Assembly (NCBI GenBank): GCA_002706605.1
Contig: PALT01000005.1
Location: 1-64,000 of the forward strand
Length of the DNA: 64,000 nucleotides
Source of the DNA: Rhodovulum sp.
Lineage (GTDB): Bacteria; Pseudomonadota; Alphaproteobacteria; Rhodobacterales; Rhodobacteraceae
Reading direction: 5' to 3'
A model generated the notes under the pieces. It was not told the origin of the DNA. It did not search any database and was given only the letters and a program-made list of their open reading frames with translations. Below, piece after piece: positions 51,400-62,038 of the stretch. Position numbers and translations under genes: made by a program. The first letter of the stretch is position 1; every line of letters starts with the position of its first letter.

Positions 51400-52278
51400 A
51401 TGACATTGGAACAGTTGATCGTTCTGCATGCGATCGTCGAACACGGCACCTTTCGCGCGGCGGCCGAGCATTTGCACAAGGCCCAATCGGCGGTCAGCCA
51501 CATGTTGAAAAAGCTGGAGGACGAGATCGGGTTTGACCTGCTGTCGCGTGAGGCCTATCGCCCCGTGCTGACCGAACGAGGCGAGGTGTTCTATCGCCAC
51601 GCCACCCGCGTGTTGCAGCGGATGCAGGACCTGAAATCGGTCGCGGCGACGCTGGGATCGGACCAAGAGGCCGAGGTCGCGCTGACGGTCACGGCGACCT
51701 ATCCGCTTGCCCCGATCCTGTCGTTGATCAGTGACATGACCGCGCGGTTTCAGGCGACCCATATCAAGATGGGGCGCGATAACATGGGCGGCCCTCTGGA
51801 AAAGCTGATGGCGGGTGAGGTGCAGATCGCGATCTCGACCCTTGATGAGGCGCCCATGGATCGGGTGGAGGCGGTGCCGCTTGGGCCGGTGCGGATGATC
51901 CCCGTCTGTCACCCCGATTTCGCGCCCGCGCGGGGGGACGGTATGACCTCGGACGCCGAAATGCAGACCCATATTCAGGTCGTCGTCTCCGATAGCGCCC
52001 GTGAACGCACCCAAAGCAAGGGCCTGTTGCCGGGCGGCTTGCGCTGGACCGTGTCGGATTTCGGTACCAAGAAAGAGATCCTGCTGGCCAAAATGGGCTG
52101 GGGCGGGATGCCCGATTTCCTGATCAAGGAGGAACTGGAGGCGGGCAGCTTGGTCCCGCTGAGCATTGAAGGCTATCCGCCCGCGCAGGTCCTGCACTAT
52201 GCCCTGCGTCGCCGCGACATGGTGCACGGCACCGTGGCGCAGGCGATTTGGGATCAACTGCGCGGCGGCCCAGAATGA
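51400..52278 (+). CDS. LysR-family regulator divergent from FMN reductase
   Basis: A 292-residue LysR regulator with the N-terminal helix-turn-helix MTLEQLIVLHAIVEHGTFRAAAEHLHKAQSAVSHMLKKLEDEI and a C-terminal effector domain. The ATG at 51400 has GGAG eight bases upstream; a GTG nine bases earlier is in frame but lacks such a site. It likely controls the FMN reductase gene and itself through the dyad just upstream. The next gene starts in its stop (ATGA). Confidence 0.9.
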   Translation: MTLEQLIVLHAIVEHGTFRAAAEHLHKAQSAVSHMLKKLEDEIGFDLLSREAYRPVLTERGEVFYRHATRVLQRMQDLKSVAATLGSDQEAEVALTVTATYPLAPILSLISDMTARFQATHIKMGRDNMGGPLEKLMAGEVQIAISTLDEAPMDRVEAVPLGPVRMIPVCHPDFAPARGDGMTSDAEMQTHIQVVVSDSARERTQSKGLLPGGLRWTVSDFGTKKEILLAKMGWGGMPDFLIKEELEAGSLVPLSIEGYPPAQVLHYALRRRDMVHGTVAQAIWDQLRGGPE

Positions 52279-52709
52279 GTGATTTGACTGTCATTGAGAA
52301 ATTGACGCGAAACGGTTGCGTATTTGAGGTGTTGGATCCCGATACGGCCAAAACGCGTGTGGTCAATGCCGCTGAGGTAATGGTTCCCAAGCTTCACGCG
52401 TGGGCAGAAGTAGACTGGGCAAAGGGGCGTGAGGTCACGGTCGAGGTGTCCGGAACCTACACAGACCTTTTTGATCGTACCGCCGCGCGTCTCAGACAGG
52501 CCTTCGGTGATGTCCTTGCCGAAGAGGAGGTGACGGTCATCCCGTTCAATATGAACGACCCGACAATTGTTTTGTCCACCTGTGCGGCCAGCAATGCAGT
52601 AGAGATTTTGCTTGAGCTAGAGCCGCTGTGGATGGTCGTTTTTTCGAAGGGCTGGGTCTTTGATTGGCGACGGGTTGGGCATACAACATCAGGCTATTTC
52701 GACGGCTAA
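52275..52709 (+). CDS. Hypothetical protein coupled to LysR
   Basis: A 144-residue protein of unknown family. It has no signal peptide or membrane helix. It contains many acidic and hydrophobic segments (VLDPDTAKTRVVNAAEVMVPKLHAWAEVDW; VTVIPFNMNDPTIVLSTCAASN), which suggests a small globular domain. Its ATG overlaps the LysR stop by four bases, which argues for real translation. Codon use looks slightly less GC-biased than that of neighbours, hinting at later acquisition. No function can be assigned. Confidence 0.6.
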   Translation: MSDLTVIEKLTRNGCVFEVLDPDTAKTRVVNAAEVMVPKLHAWAEVDWAKGREVTVEVSGTYTDLFDRTAARLRQAFGDVLAEEEVTVIPFNMNDPTIVLSTCAASNAVEILLELEPLWMVVFSKGWVFDWRRVGHTTSGYFDG

Positions 52710-52780
52710 CAGCAAAGGGTGCGGCGCGCGCCGTCCCAGAACGCTGCGCGGTGTTGTCATGCGCCCTGTGGGGACTTGGA

Positions 52781-53122
52781 TTACCCCGAAATCTTTTTGA
52801 CGAACTCAGATTTCAGGCCCATTTGCCCGATCCCCGGCACCTTGCAGTCGATGTCGTGATCGCCGTCGACCAGACGGATGTTGCGCACCTTGGTGCCCAC
52901 TTTGACCACGGACGAGGACCCCTTGACCTTGAGGTCCTTGATCACCGTCACGTCGTCCCCGTCGTTCAGGACATTGCCCACGCTATCACGCACGACCGGC
53001 GCGTCGTCGGACCCAGCACCTGGGGCCCATTCGTGACCGCATTCGGGGCAGGTCAGTAGCGCGTCCACTTGGTACGTGTAGACAGAGGAGCATTCGGGGC
53101 AGGGGGGCAATGAATCGGTCAT
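52781..53122 (-). CDS. yjdM: Zinc-ribbon protein YjdM (PhnA family)
   Basis: A 113-residue YjdM/PhnA protein. It has a zinc ribbon at the N-terminus ([10 protein letters not shown]...CPECGHEW, two CPEC pairs). The C-terminal domain reads [53 protein letters not shown]. The family was once linked to phosphonate use but its biochemical role is unclear. A partial, decayed copy of its start region lies about 2.4 kb further on. Confidence 0.92.
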   Translation of the reverse strand: MTDSLPPCPECSSVYTYQVDALLTCPECGHEWAPGAGSDDAPVVRDSVGNVLNDGDDVTVIKDLKVKGSSSVVKVGTKVRNIRLVDGDHDIDCKVPGIGQMGLKSEFVKKISG

Positions 53123-53233
53123 GGTGCAGCTATAGCGCTATGTCCGCACCCTCACCACTGTTTATGCGCGATCCGTTTGGTCGGGCGGTGGTCCCCCTGC
53201 GCGCGGTGGCGCGCAGACACCGTTGGTCGTGGT

Positions 53234-54712
53234 TTAGCCCCAATCGCGACAGACGTATTTCAGTTCGGTGAATGCCTCCATGCCTTGGCGCGCCCCTTCG
53301 CGTCCGAGCCCCGATTGTTTGGTTCCGCCAAAGGGGATCGGGGCGCCTGTGACCTTGGTGCGGTTCACGGCCACCATGCCGAACTGTAACCGGCGGCTCA
53401 TCCGGTGGATCTGGCGGGGGTCGGTGCTGTGGACATAGGCGACCAGCCCGTATTCGGTGTCGTTGGCGCGTTGGGTCACTTCGGGTTCGCTGTCAAAGGG
53501 CAGGATCGCTGCCACGGGGCCAAAGGTCTCTTCGTGCAGGATCAACGCATCCTCGGGCACATCGGTCAGGACGGTCGGTTGATAAAAGAGCGGCCCCAGC
53601 GCGTGGCGCGCGCCCCCACAGGCCAGCGTGGCCCCCTTGGCAAGAGCGTCGGCGACATGGGCCTCTTGTTTGGCAAGGGCGGTGGCGTTCATTAGCGGGC
53701 CAATATCTGGGTCCTCCATGCCGTGCCCGACCGTCAACCGTTTGGTGGCCGCGATGAATTTCTCGCAAAACGCGTCATAGATCGGGCGTTCTACGAAGAT
53801 CCGGTTCGCACCGAGGCAATCCTGACCCGAGGTGGCGAATTTCGCCTTGAGGGTTTCCTCGACCGCCTTGTCCAGGTCCGCGTTCTTAAACACGATCACC
53901 GGCGCGTGCCCGCCAAGTTCCATCACCAGTGTTTTCATCGTATCCGCCGATTGCCGGTACAATAGCTTGCCCACCTCGGTCGAACCCGTAAACGACAGGG
54001 CCCGCACGCGGGAGTCGGTGGTCCATGGTTCGACAACCGTTGCAGGACGCCCCGTGACCACGTTGAACACACCGGGCGGAAAGCCTGCGCGCTCGGCCAG
54101 TTCGGCAAGGGCCAGCGCGCTGAACGGGGTCTCGCCCGAGGGATGCGCCACAACGGTACAGCCCGCCGCCAGAGCCGCCGCCGCCTTGCGCGTCAGCATG
54201 GCCGAGGGAAAGTTCCACGGCGTGATGAGGGCGACAACGCCCACCGGTTCGCGCCACAGCTCCATCTCGGCGTCTGGCAAGTGGCTGGTGACACCTTCGA
54301 CATTGGGGCGTTTGGCCTCTTCGGCATAGAATTCGACAAAGTCCGCCCCATAGCCGATTTCGCCGCGCGCCTCGGACAGGGGCTTGCCCTGTTCCAGAAC
54401 CATGATCCGCGCGAGGTCCTCTTTGTGCTCCAGTTGCAGTTCATACCACCGGCGCAGGATCGCCGCGCGCTGTTGGGGCAGGATTTCGGACCATGTCTGA
54501 AACGCCTTTTGCGCGGCGTCGACGGCGGCGCGGGATTCATCGGCGGACAGGGCAGCGACCTCGCCCAGATGCGCACCTGTAGCGGGGTTGCTGACCAACA
54601 GCGCCTCCCCCGAGGCGGCCTGATGCCATTTGCCGTTAATGTAGGAAAAAGAGCGGATCAGCCGCTTGTCCTTGATATCGGCCTCGCCCGAAAAGAAAAC
54701 CGCGTCCAACAT
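53234..54712 (-). CDS. NAD(P)-dependent aldehyde dehydrogenase, succinate-semialdehyde type
   Basis: A 492-residue aldehyde dehydrogenase similar to GabD. Catalytic residues are present: Asn in TPWNFP, Glu in VMELGGHAP and Cys in SGQDCLGANR. The usual KPS/KPA cofactor motif is AHPSGETP, so the lysine that contacts the NAD(P) ribose is His here, which may alter cofactor use. Specificity for succinate semialdehyde is the best match but not certain. A GGAGG site precedes the ATG, and the Lrp gene upstream on the same strand is a likely regulator. Confidence 0.87.
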   Translation of the reverse strand: MLDAVFFSGEADIKDKRLIRSFSYINGKWHQAASGEALLVSNPATGAHLGEVAALSADESRAAVDAAQKAFQTWSEILPQQRAAILRRWYELQLEHKEDLARIMVLEQGKPLSEARGEIGYGADFVEFYAEEAKRPNVEGVTSHLPDAEMELWREPVGVVALITPWNFPSAMLTRKAAAALAAGCTVVAHPSGETPFSALALAELAERAGFPPGVFNVVTGRPATVVEPWTTDSRVRALSFTGSTEVGKLLYRQSADTMKTLVMELGGHAPVIVFKNADLDKAVEETLKAKFATSGQDCLGANRIFVERPIYDAFCEKFIAATKRLTVGHGMEDPDIGPLMNATALAKQEAHVADALAKGATLACGGARHALGPLFYQPTVLTDVPEDALILHEETFGPVAAILPFDSEPEVTQRANDTEYGLVAYVHSTDPRQIHRMSRRLQFGMVAVNRTKVTGAPIPFGGTKQSGLGREGARQGMEAFTELKYVCRDWG

Positions 54713-54796
54713 GATGACCCTCCGTCTGTGATCTGACCCAAGGATGGCAGCGCAAACCCGAGGAAATGACCAAAGACAGGCCGCGTGGCAGAGGAT

Positions 54797-55285
54797 TCAT
54801 CTGCCAGAAGCGATGCTCGCCAGAAGGTCTATCGGCAAGGTGCCGGGATCCTTGACGGTTTTGGTGACAACATAGGTGAAATAGCGGCTTAGGCCGAGGC
54901 GGGCCTCCAGCATGTCGTCGATCATCCGCTGATAGGCATCAATGTCGCGCGTCACCACCTGCAACAGATAGTCAAACCCGCCCCCAAGCGCCCAGCACCC
55001 CGTGACCTCGTCATAGCGTTGGATCGTGGTCTCGAATTTCTGGAAACTGGCCGCCGTGTGATCCGACAGTTCGATCACAGCAAAAACCGTGACATGCGGG
55101 CCCAGCTTGCGCAGGTCGATGCGCGCGCCAAAGCTCTGGATCAGGCCCGCGTTTTCCAGTTTGCGCAGACGTTCCCAGCAAGGCGTTGGCGACAGGCCGA
55201 TACGCTCGGCAAGGGCAGCTTTGGAAATCCGGCCCTCGCGGGTGAGGGTCGACAGGATCTGAAGGTCACGGTCGTCAAGTTGCAT
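54797..55285 (-). CDS. Lrp/AsnC-family regulator
   Basis: A 162-residue regulator with an N-terminal helix-turn-helix (ISKAALAERIGLSPTPCWERLRKLENAGLI) and a C-terminal RAM domain. It lies 84 bases upstream of the aldehyde dehydrogenase gene in the same orientation and probably controls it. The LSPTPCW recognition-helix motif matches the Lrp at 38221-38712, so the two are related paralogues. Confidence 0.88.
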   Translation of the reverse strand: MQLDDRDLQILSTLTREGRISKAALAERIGLSPTPCWERLRKLENAGLIQSFGARIDLRKLGPHVTVFAVIELSDHTAASFQKFETTIQRYDEVTGCWALGGGFDYLLQVVTRDIDAYQRMIDDMLEARLGLSRYFTYVVTKTVKDPGTLPIDLLASIASGR

Positions 55286-55890
55286 AAGGGCTTGGTGGCG
55301 GGCCGAGGGCAGGGTGTCAAGCGTTGTGCATACGCGACGGACCGGCAGGGGGCCCCGTCACAGGGTCCGACCGATGACAAGGCCGTCAACGGGCGCATCT
55401 GTGTGTCACGCAGGATCACCGTGCCCACGGACAGGTCAACCCGCCTCACAGGATCGCAAAGGTCATTCCAACCGCCACGATCCCCACACAGGCGTTGTCG
55501 GTCAGCAGGCGTCCTCCTGACAGATGGAGACGGACGAACATTCGGGGCAGAGCGGATCAATCGCTTATGCCGCAGCTATAGCGCCGCGCGCACCCGGGTC
55601 ACTGTTTATGCGTGTTGTGGGGCGCACCTATATGTCGCGGCGCACGCAACATCCGCTATGCGGACAAAGCACCAGTTCGCTGCGGTTGCGCCAGTGGCGG
55701 CTTTCGGATGGCAAAGAAGAAACGATCGTTTAGGCCTGTGACAAAAAACGGATGAGTTCATTCTCATTTGGAAACTTTGTGCGCTTGCAGGTCAAAGCCG
55801 TGCTGTGTCTGGGAAGACAAACCATTCTATGCAGATTATGTTCCGTGCGTGGGCAAGTTTCACGGCCTTGTAGAGTTTGGAGCGAAATTG
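55286..55890. other. Intergenic region without an intact gene
   Basis: About 600 bases between the Lrp gene and the small zinc-protein gene. Short frames on both strands have no domain, start site or codon bias of a gene. The middle holds a degenerate copy of the yjdM start region (55500-55612), and the distal 150 bases become visibly AT-richer. Nothing else is recognised. Confidence 0.7.
55500..55612 (-). pseudogene. Decayed partial duplicate of the yjdM promoter and 5' end
   Basis: Colinear with 53051-53168 of yjdM. Shared blocks are GGTCAG, CATTCGGGGCAG, GCAGCTATAGCGC and CACTGTTTATGCG, with nearly the same spacing. On the minus strand it still encodes PLCPECSSV, but the start codon has become ATA, the second CPEC pair is lost and a stop follows shortly. 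It is therefore a remnant of a segmental duplication. Confidence 0.7.
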
Positions 55891-56199
55891 ATGAAAAAAG
55901 TACTTGCCATTCTCAGCCTCTACGTGCCGCAGTCGTGGCTATCGACTACATACATAGTTGAACGCATCTCGATCTTGGCTGACGATCCACACACATGTGA
56001 GCACGAGTGGGACGTAGTTGCGGGTATTTTGTCTACTATGGAGTTGCAAGTTCAGTGCAGAAAGTGCGCAGCCTACAGTGAGGTTCCCAACCCAAGCAAA
56101 GAAGAATGGGGTTCTTGTGCTGGTGCCATGGAGAACCCGTATCCATGGGAAGATAAATCGCGGATCAGATACTATCAGATAGACGATACAATCCACTGA
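55891..56199 (+). CDS. Small putative zinc-binding protein in AT-richer island
   Basis: A 102-residue protein if started at the ATG with GGAG eight bases upstream (MKKVLAILSL). It has a CEHEW...CRKC pattern that could bind zinc, followed by EEWGSCAGAMENPYPWEDKSRI, a layout seen in small bacterial proteins of unknown function. The opening residues are hydrophobic (VLAILSLYVPQSWLSTTYIV), so the true start may be later, at a membrane or signal segment. Base composition is clearly lower in GC than the flanks. No function is assigned. Confidence 0.5.
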   Translation: MKKVLAILSLYVPQSWLSTTYIVERISILADDPHTCEHEWDVVAGILSTMELQVQCRKCAAYSEVPNPSKEEWGSCAGAMENPYPWEDKSRIRYYQIDDTIH

Positions 56200-56422
56200 A
56201 ACTTGAACTCGCATTTGACAAAAAGCACTTTGCAAAGCTGCATTTGAATTTGTCACGTTTTCGTCCGTGCTCTGAACAGCGGACGTTGGTCAAACGCGCA
56301 GCATCATACACTTTAGGGCTCATAGTGGACGTCCCATGGACATGACGAAGCGTCGTCCGAAAGGGATCGCGCGCCCTAGGTGAGCACTTACCAAAAATGA
56401 TGTTGTGAAATCGGTTGGCAAG

Positions 56423-56512
56423 TGGCGGAGAGACAGGGATTCGAACCCTGGGTGGGCTTGCACCCACAACGGTTTTCGAGACCGCCCCGTTCGACCACTC
56501 CGGCACCTCTCC
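56423..56512 (-). tRNA. tRNA-Ser (anticodon CGA)
   Basis: The minus strand folds as a class II tRNA: acceptor GGAGAGG pairs with TCTCTCC, anticodon stem GCGGT/ACCGT encloses CTCGAAA with anticodon CGA, a long variable arm (GTGGGTGCAAGCCCAC) is present, and CCA is encoded. It reads UCG serine codons. The AT-richer patch begins directly beyond its 3' end, a common integration position. Confidence 0.96.
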
Positions 56513-56656
56513 GCAGCCTGTGGCCTTGTGTGAGGGGCGATGTAATGCCAAGCGCGGACGGGCGCAACCCAGTTTTTTGCTTTTATGTTCGAAAGCTTGG
56601 AAAAATTCTGTGGCGTCCCTAAATTGACAGGGAATTTCATCATCGGGACAACAGGT

Positions 56657-57490
56657 ATGACGCGCATTTTTTCGATCGGGGTGTTGGTGTTATGGGCCCA
56701 AAGCGCGGTGGCCCAGTCCGCGCCGGTCCCCGAGCAGGTGGATGCACTGTTGGAGGCGATCCGGTTGCGCGACACGGTTGAGGTGATGACCGAGGAAAGC
56801 CTGAGCTATGGCCAAGAGATCGGCGACGATATTCTGGCCGGCGGCGGGCAGAGCCCCGTTTGGGTCGCGCAGTTGCAGGACATCTATGATGCCGACCGCC
56901 AATATGCGGTGATGCGCCGTGTGATGGCGCGCGAGTTGGGGGATCGGGATTTGACGCCGATCCTTGAGTTCTACGGCGATGGGGTCGGGGCCGAGGCCAT
57001 TGCGCTTGAGATCGAGGCGCGGCGCGCGTTGCTGGATCAGGCGGCGGAGGACGCCGCGATTGCCCGCCTTGAGGAAATGCGCGACGACAATGACCCGCGT
57101 CTGGACCTTGTGGAGCAGTTTGTTGAGGCCAACGATCTGGTCGAGTTGAACGTCTCGGGCGGGCTCAATGCGGAATTCGCCTTTCTCAGCGGGTTTTACA
57201 CCGGCTCGGGCGCTGTGGCCGAAATCCCCGAGAGCGATATCCTGTCCGAGGTTTGGGGCCGCGAACAAGAGGTGCGCGATAGCACATCTGAATGGCTGGC
57301 CTATTACCTGTTGATGGCCTATCACCCCCTCAGTGACGCGGAGTTGCAGGCCTATATCGACTATTCCGAAACCGAGGCGGGGCGCGCGTTGAACCTTGCG
57401 TTGTTTGCGGCCTTCGATGTTCTGTTCACCCAGACGTCGCGCGAATTGGGCTTTGCCACCGGCCAGATGGTCGTGGGCGAAGATATCTGA
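56657..57490 (+). CDS. Exported DUF2059-like protein
   Basis: A 277-residue exported protein. [20 protein letters not shown] is a signal peptide, and the ATG at 56657 was chosen on that basis over an upstream in-frame one. The mature part is helical and acidic, with [29 protein letters not shown] and [25 protein letters not shown], the last close to the DUF2059 pattern of peptide-length helices. Function is unknown. Confidence 0.7.
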   Translation: MTRIFSIGVLVLWAQSAVAQSAPVPEQVDALLEAIRLRDTVEVMTEESLSYGQEIGDDILAGGGQSPVWVAQLQDIYDADRQYAVMRRVMARELGDRDLTPILEFYGDGVGAEAIALEIEARRALLDQAAEDAAIARLEEMRDDNDPRLDLVEQFVEANDLVELNVSGGLNAEFAFLSGFYTGSGAVAEIPESDILSEVWGREQEVRDSTSEWLAYYLLMAYHPLSDAELQAYIDYSETEAGRALNLALFAAFDVLFTQTSRELGFATGQMVVGEDI

Positions 57491-57685
57491 CAAAATCTCA
57501 GGAAACACAGGGTGATCCCTGTTGACTTGGGCGGGGAATCTATGGATAAGCCCGCATCCCTGCCCAGAGTCCGTCTTGGCGGGGTGATTATTGTCTGCCC
57601 ACAAGGGCGCGCAGTCTGAGGCGCGGTTCGCCGCCAAACACCGCCACGCGGGGCCACAAGACGCGGAAATGAAAAGGAAAGACAC

Positions 57686-58306
57686 ATGTTTGCGGTTCTG
57701 AAAACCGGCGGCAAGCAGTACAAGGTTCAGTCCGGCGACGTTCTGCGCGTTGAGAAACTGGCGGCTGCAGCGGGCGAAAAAGTCCAATTCAACGAGATTC
57801 TGATGCTGGGTTCGACCATCGGCGCCCCCACCGTAGAAGGTGCGGCGGTTCAAGCTGAGGTCATCGACCAGATCAAAGGCGAAAAGCTGATCCACTACGT
57901 CAAGCGTCGTCGTAAGCACAGCTCGCAGCGTAAAAAAGGCCACCGTCAGCAACTGACCCTGCTGCGCGTGACCGACATCCTGGAATCGGGTGCTGACAAA
58001 TCCGGCGTCAAAGCCGCTGTTGGTGCTGGCTCGGTTTCGGGTGCGGCTGCTCCGGCTGCTGCGCCCGCCAAGAAAGCCGCCCCCAAGAAAGCAGCAGCCG
58101 CTGCTGGTGGCGACGATCTGAAAAAGCTGTCGGGTGTAGGTCCGGCTCTGGAAAAGAAACTGATTGAAGCTGGTGTCACCACCTTCGCGCAAATCGCCGC
58201 TTGGGGCGAAGCCGAGATTGCCGAGTTCGACGAGAAACTGTCGTTCAAAGGCCGCATCGAGCGTGAAGGCTGGGTCGAACAGGCCAAAGAACTGGCCAAC
58301 GGCTAA
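57686..58306 (+). CDS. rplU: Ribosomal protein L21 with C-terminal helix-hairpin-helix extension
   Basis: A 206-residue protein, twice the normal length of L21. Residues 1-103 are a full L21 ([39 protein letters not shown]). An Ala/Lys-rich linker (about 106-142) leads to a helix-hairpin-helix-like domain at 145-206 ([27 protein letters not shown]). The HhH could bind nucleic acid. The extension is in frame with no sign of error. rpmA follows by 19 bases, as in most bacteria. Confidence 0.95.
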   Translation: MFAVLKTGGKQYKVQSGDVLRVEKLAAAAGEKVQFNEILMLGSTIGAPTVEGAAVQAEVIDQIKGEKLIHYVKRRRKHSSQRKKGHRQQLTLLRVTDILESGADKSGVKAAVGAGSVSGAAAPAAAPAKKAAPKKAAAAAGGDDLKKLSGVGPALEKKLIEAGVTTFAQIAAWGEAEIAEFDEKLSFKGRIEREGWVEQAKELANG

Positions 58307-58325
58307 GGTATAGGAGAACAGCGAT

Positions 58326-58595
58326 ATGGCACATAAAAAAGCAGGCGGTTCATCCCGTAACGGTCGCGACTCTGCTGGTCGCCGCCTTGGTATCAAAAAG
58401 TTCGGCGGCGAAGCTGTCGTTCCCGGCAACATCATCGCACGTCAGCGCGGCACCAAGTGGTGGCCGGGTGACAACGTCGGCATGGGCAAAGACCACACGA
58501 TCTTTGCAACTGCCGAGGGTGCTGTGACCTTCCGCAAAGGCCTGAAAGGCCGCACCTTTATTTCGGTCCTGCCGGTGGCGGAGGCCGCTGAATAA
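58326..58595 (+). CDS. rpmA: Ribosomal protein L27
   Basis: An 89-residue bL27 of the large subunit. It has the family core [28 protein letters not shown] and [22 protein letters not shown]. The N-terminus reaches toward the peptidyl transferase centre. It follows rplU by 19 bases and a strong intrinsic terminator follows. Confidence 0.97.
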   Translation: MAHKKAGGSSRNGRDSAGRRLGIKKFGGEAVVPGNIIARQRGTKWWPGDNVGMGKDHTIFATAEGAVTFRKGLKGRTFISVLPVAEAAE

Positions 58596-58622
58596 GCCGA
58601 AACCCAAGGGTTCAAGATTTTA

Positions 58623-58650
58623 GGGGATCGGCACCGCCGGTCCCCTTTTT
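58623..58650 (+). terminator. Intrinsic terminator of rplU-rpmA
   Basis: GGGGATCGGC and GCCGGTCCCC form a 10-bp stem (one G-T pair) with a 3-nt loop, followed directly by TTTTT. This is a classical rho-independent terminator 27 bases after rpmA. Confidence 0.92.
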
Positions 58651-58725
58651 CGTTTTCGAGATGATCACAAAATTAGGATTTTCGCGTTAACGGTTACAAG
58701 TGATATGCTTTCGGAGGAGGAGAGC

Positions 58726-59265
58726 ATGAACGTACTGACATCTGAATTACAGCCGACCATCGCGGCGGATCGGTTCGATTTGCGCCCTGTGCGCCCGTCC
58801 GACGCGGGTCTGTTTCAACTTTACGCCGGGGATGAACGCGTCGCGAGCTTTACGCGCTCGATCCCGCATCCCCTGCCACCGGGGGCCAGCGAGGCGTTTA
58901 TCAAACGCTCGATGGCACCAGAGCGCAGCGAGGACGTCTGGGTTCTGGACGGCTCGCGCTTTGGCCAGTCCGAGGTGCTGGGCGTGATCGGTCTGGACCG
59001 CATCAACGACACCCAGTCCGAGATCGGCTATTGGGTGGTGCCCGCGTCGTGGAACACGGGCCTTGCATCCGAGGCGGTGCGCGCCCTGTTGGCGGCGAAC
59101 CCGCTCAAGAACACATCGGTTGTGGCCGAAGTGTTTCAGGACAACCCGCGTTCGGCCCAAGTGCTGACCAACGCGGGGTTTGAATATATCGGCGATGCCG
59201 AGGCGTTCTGTGTGGCTCGCAATGCAACCGTGCGCACATGGACCTACGTACGAAAGATGGATTAG
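58726..59265 (+). CDS. GNAT-family N-acetyltransferase (RimJ-like)
   Basis: A 179-residue GNAT acetyltransferase of the RimJ/RimL type. FDLRPVRPSDAGLFQLYAGD, EIGYWVVPASWNTGLASEAVRALL (acetyl-CoA loop) and NPRSAQVLTNAGFEYIG are typical. It acetylates an amino group of a protein, peptide or small molecule. The ATG at 58726 has GGAGGAGG five bases upstream; the earlier in-frame ATG is too far. Confidence 0.85.
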   Translation: MNVLTSELQPTIAADRFDLRPVRPSDAGLFQLYAGDERVASFTRSIPHPLPPGASEAFIKRSMAPERSEDVWVLDGSRFGQSEVLGVIGLDRINDTQSEIGYWVVPASWNTGLASEAVRALLAANPLKNTSVVAEVFQDNPRSAQVLTNAGFEYIGDAEAFCVARNATVRTWTYVRKMD

Positions 59266-59268
59266 GCG

Positions 59269-61948
<2,680 letters not shown>

Positions 61949-61977
61949 TAAAACGTTGACATTTTGTTTGCGTTGAC

Positions 61978-62007
61978 CCATCTGCGTTCTGTATAAGGCG
62001 CAGATGG
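61978..62007 (+). promoter_or_regulatory. Inverted repeat with TATAAG between proB and proA
   Basis: CCATCTGCG and CGCAGATGG form a perfect 9-bp inverted repeat around a 12-nt loop that contains TATAAG, a likely -10 element. It could be an operator around the proA promoter or a processing hairpin. proA starts 31 bases downstream. Confidence 0.5.
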
Positions 62008-62038
62008 GGCGCTTGCCCGTGGATCGAAAGGCTAAGAC

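Noticed and set aside
56165-56551. Minus-strand reading frame across the tRNA-Ser locus (contains GAVSKTVVGASPPRVRIPVSPP)
   Set aside because: This peptide is the well-known spurious translation of a tRNA-Ser sequence; the frame covers the tRNA and has no start signal or homologous domain.
56422-56627. Plus-strand frames with GFEPWVGLHPQRFSRPPRS
   Set aside because: Antisense translation of the tRNA-Ser gene, a common false protein.
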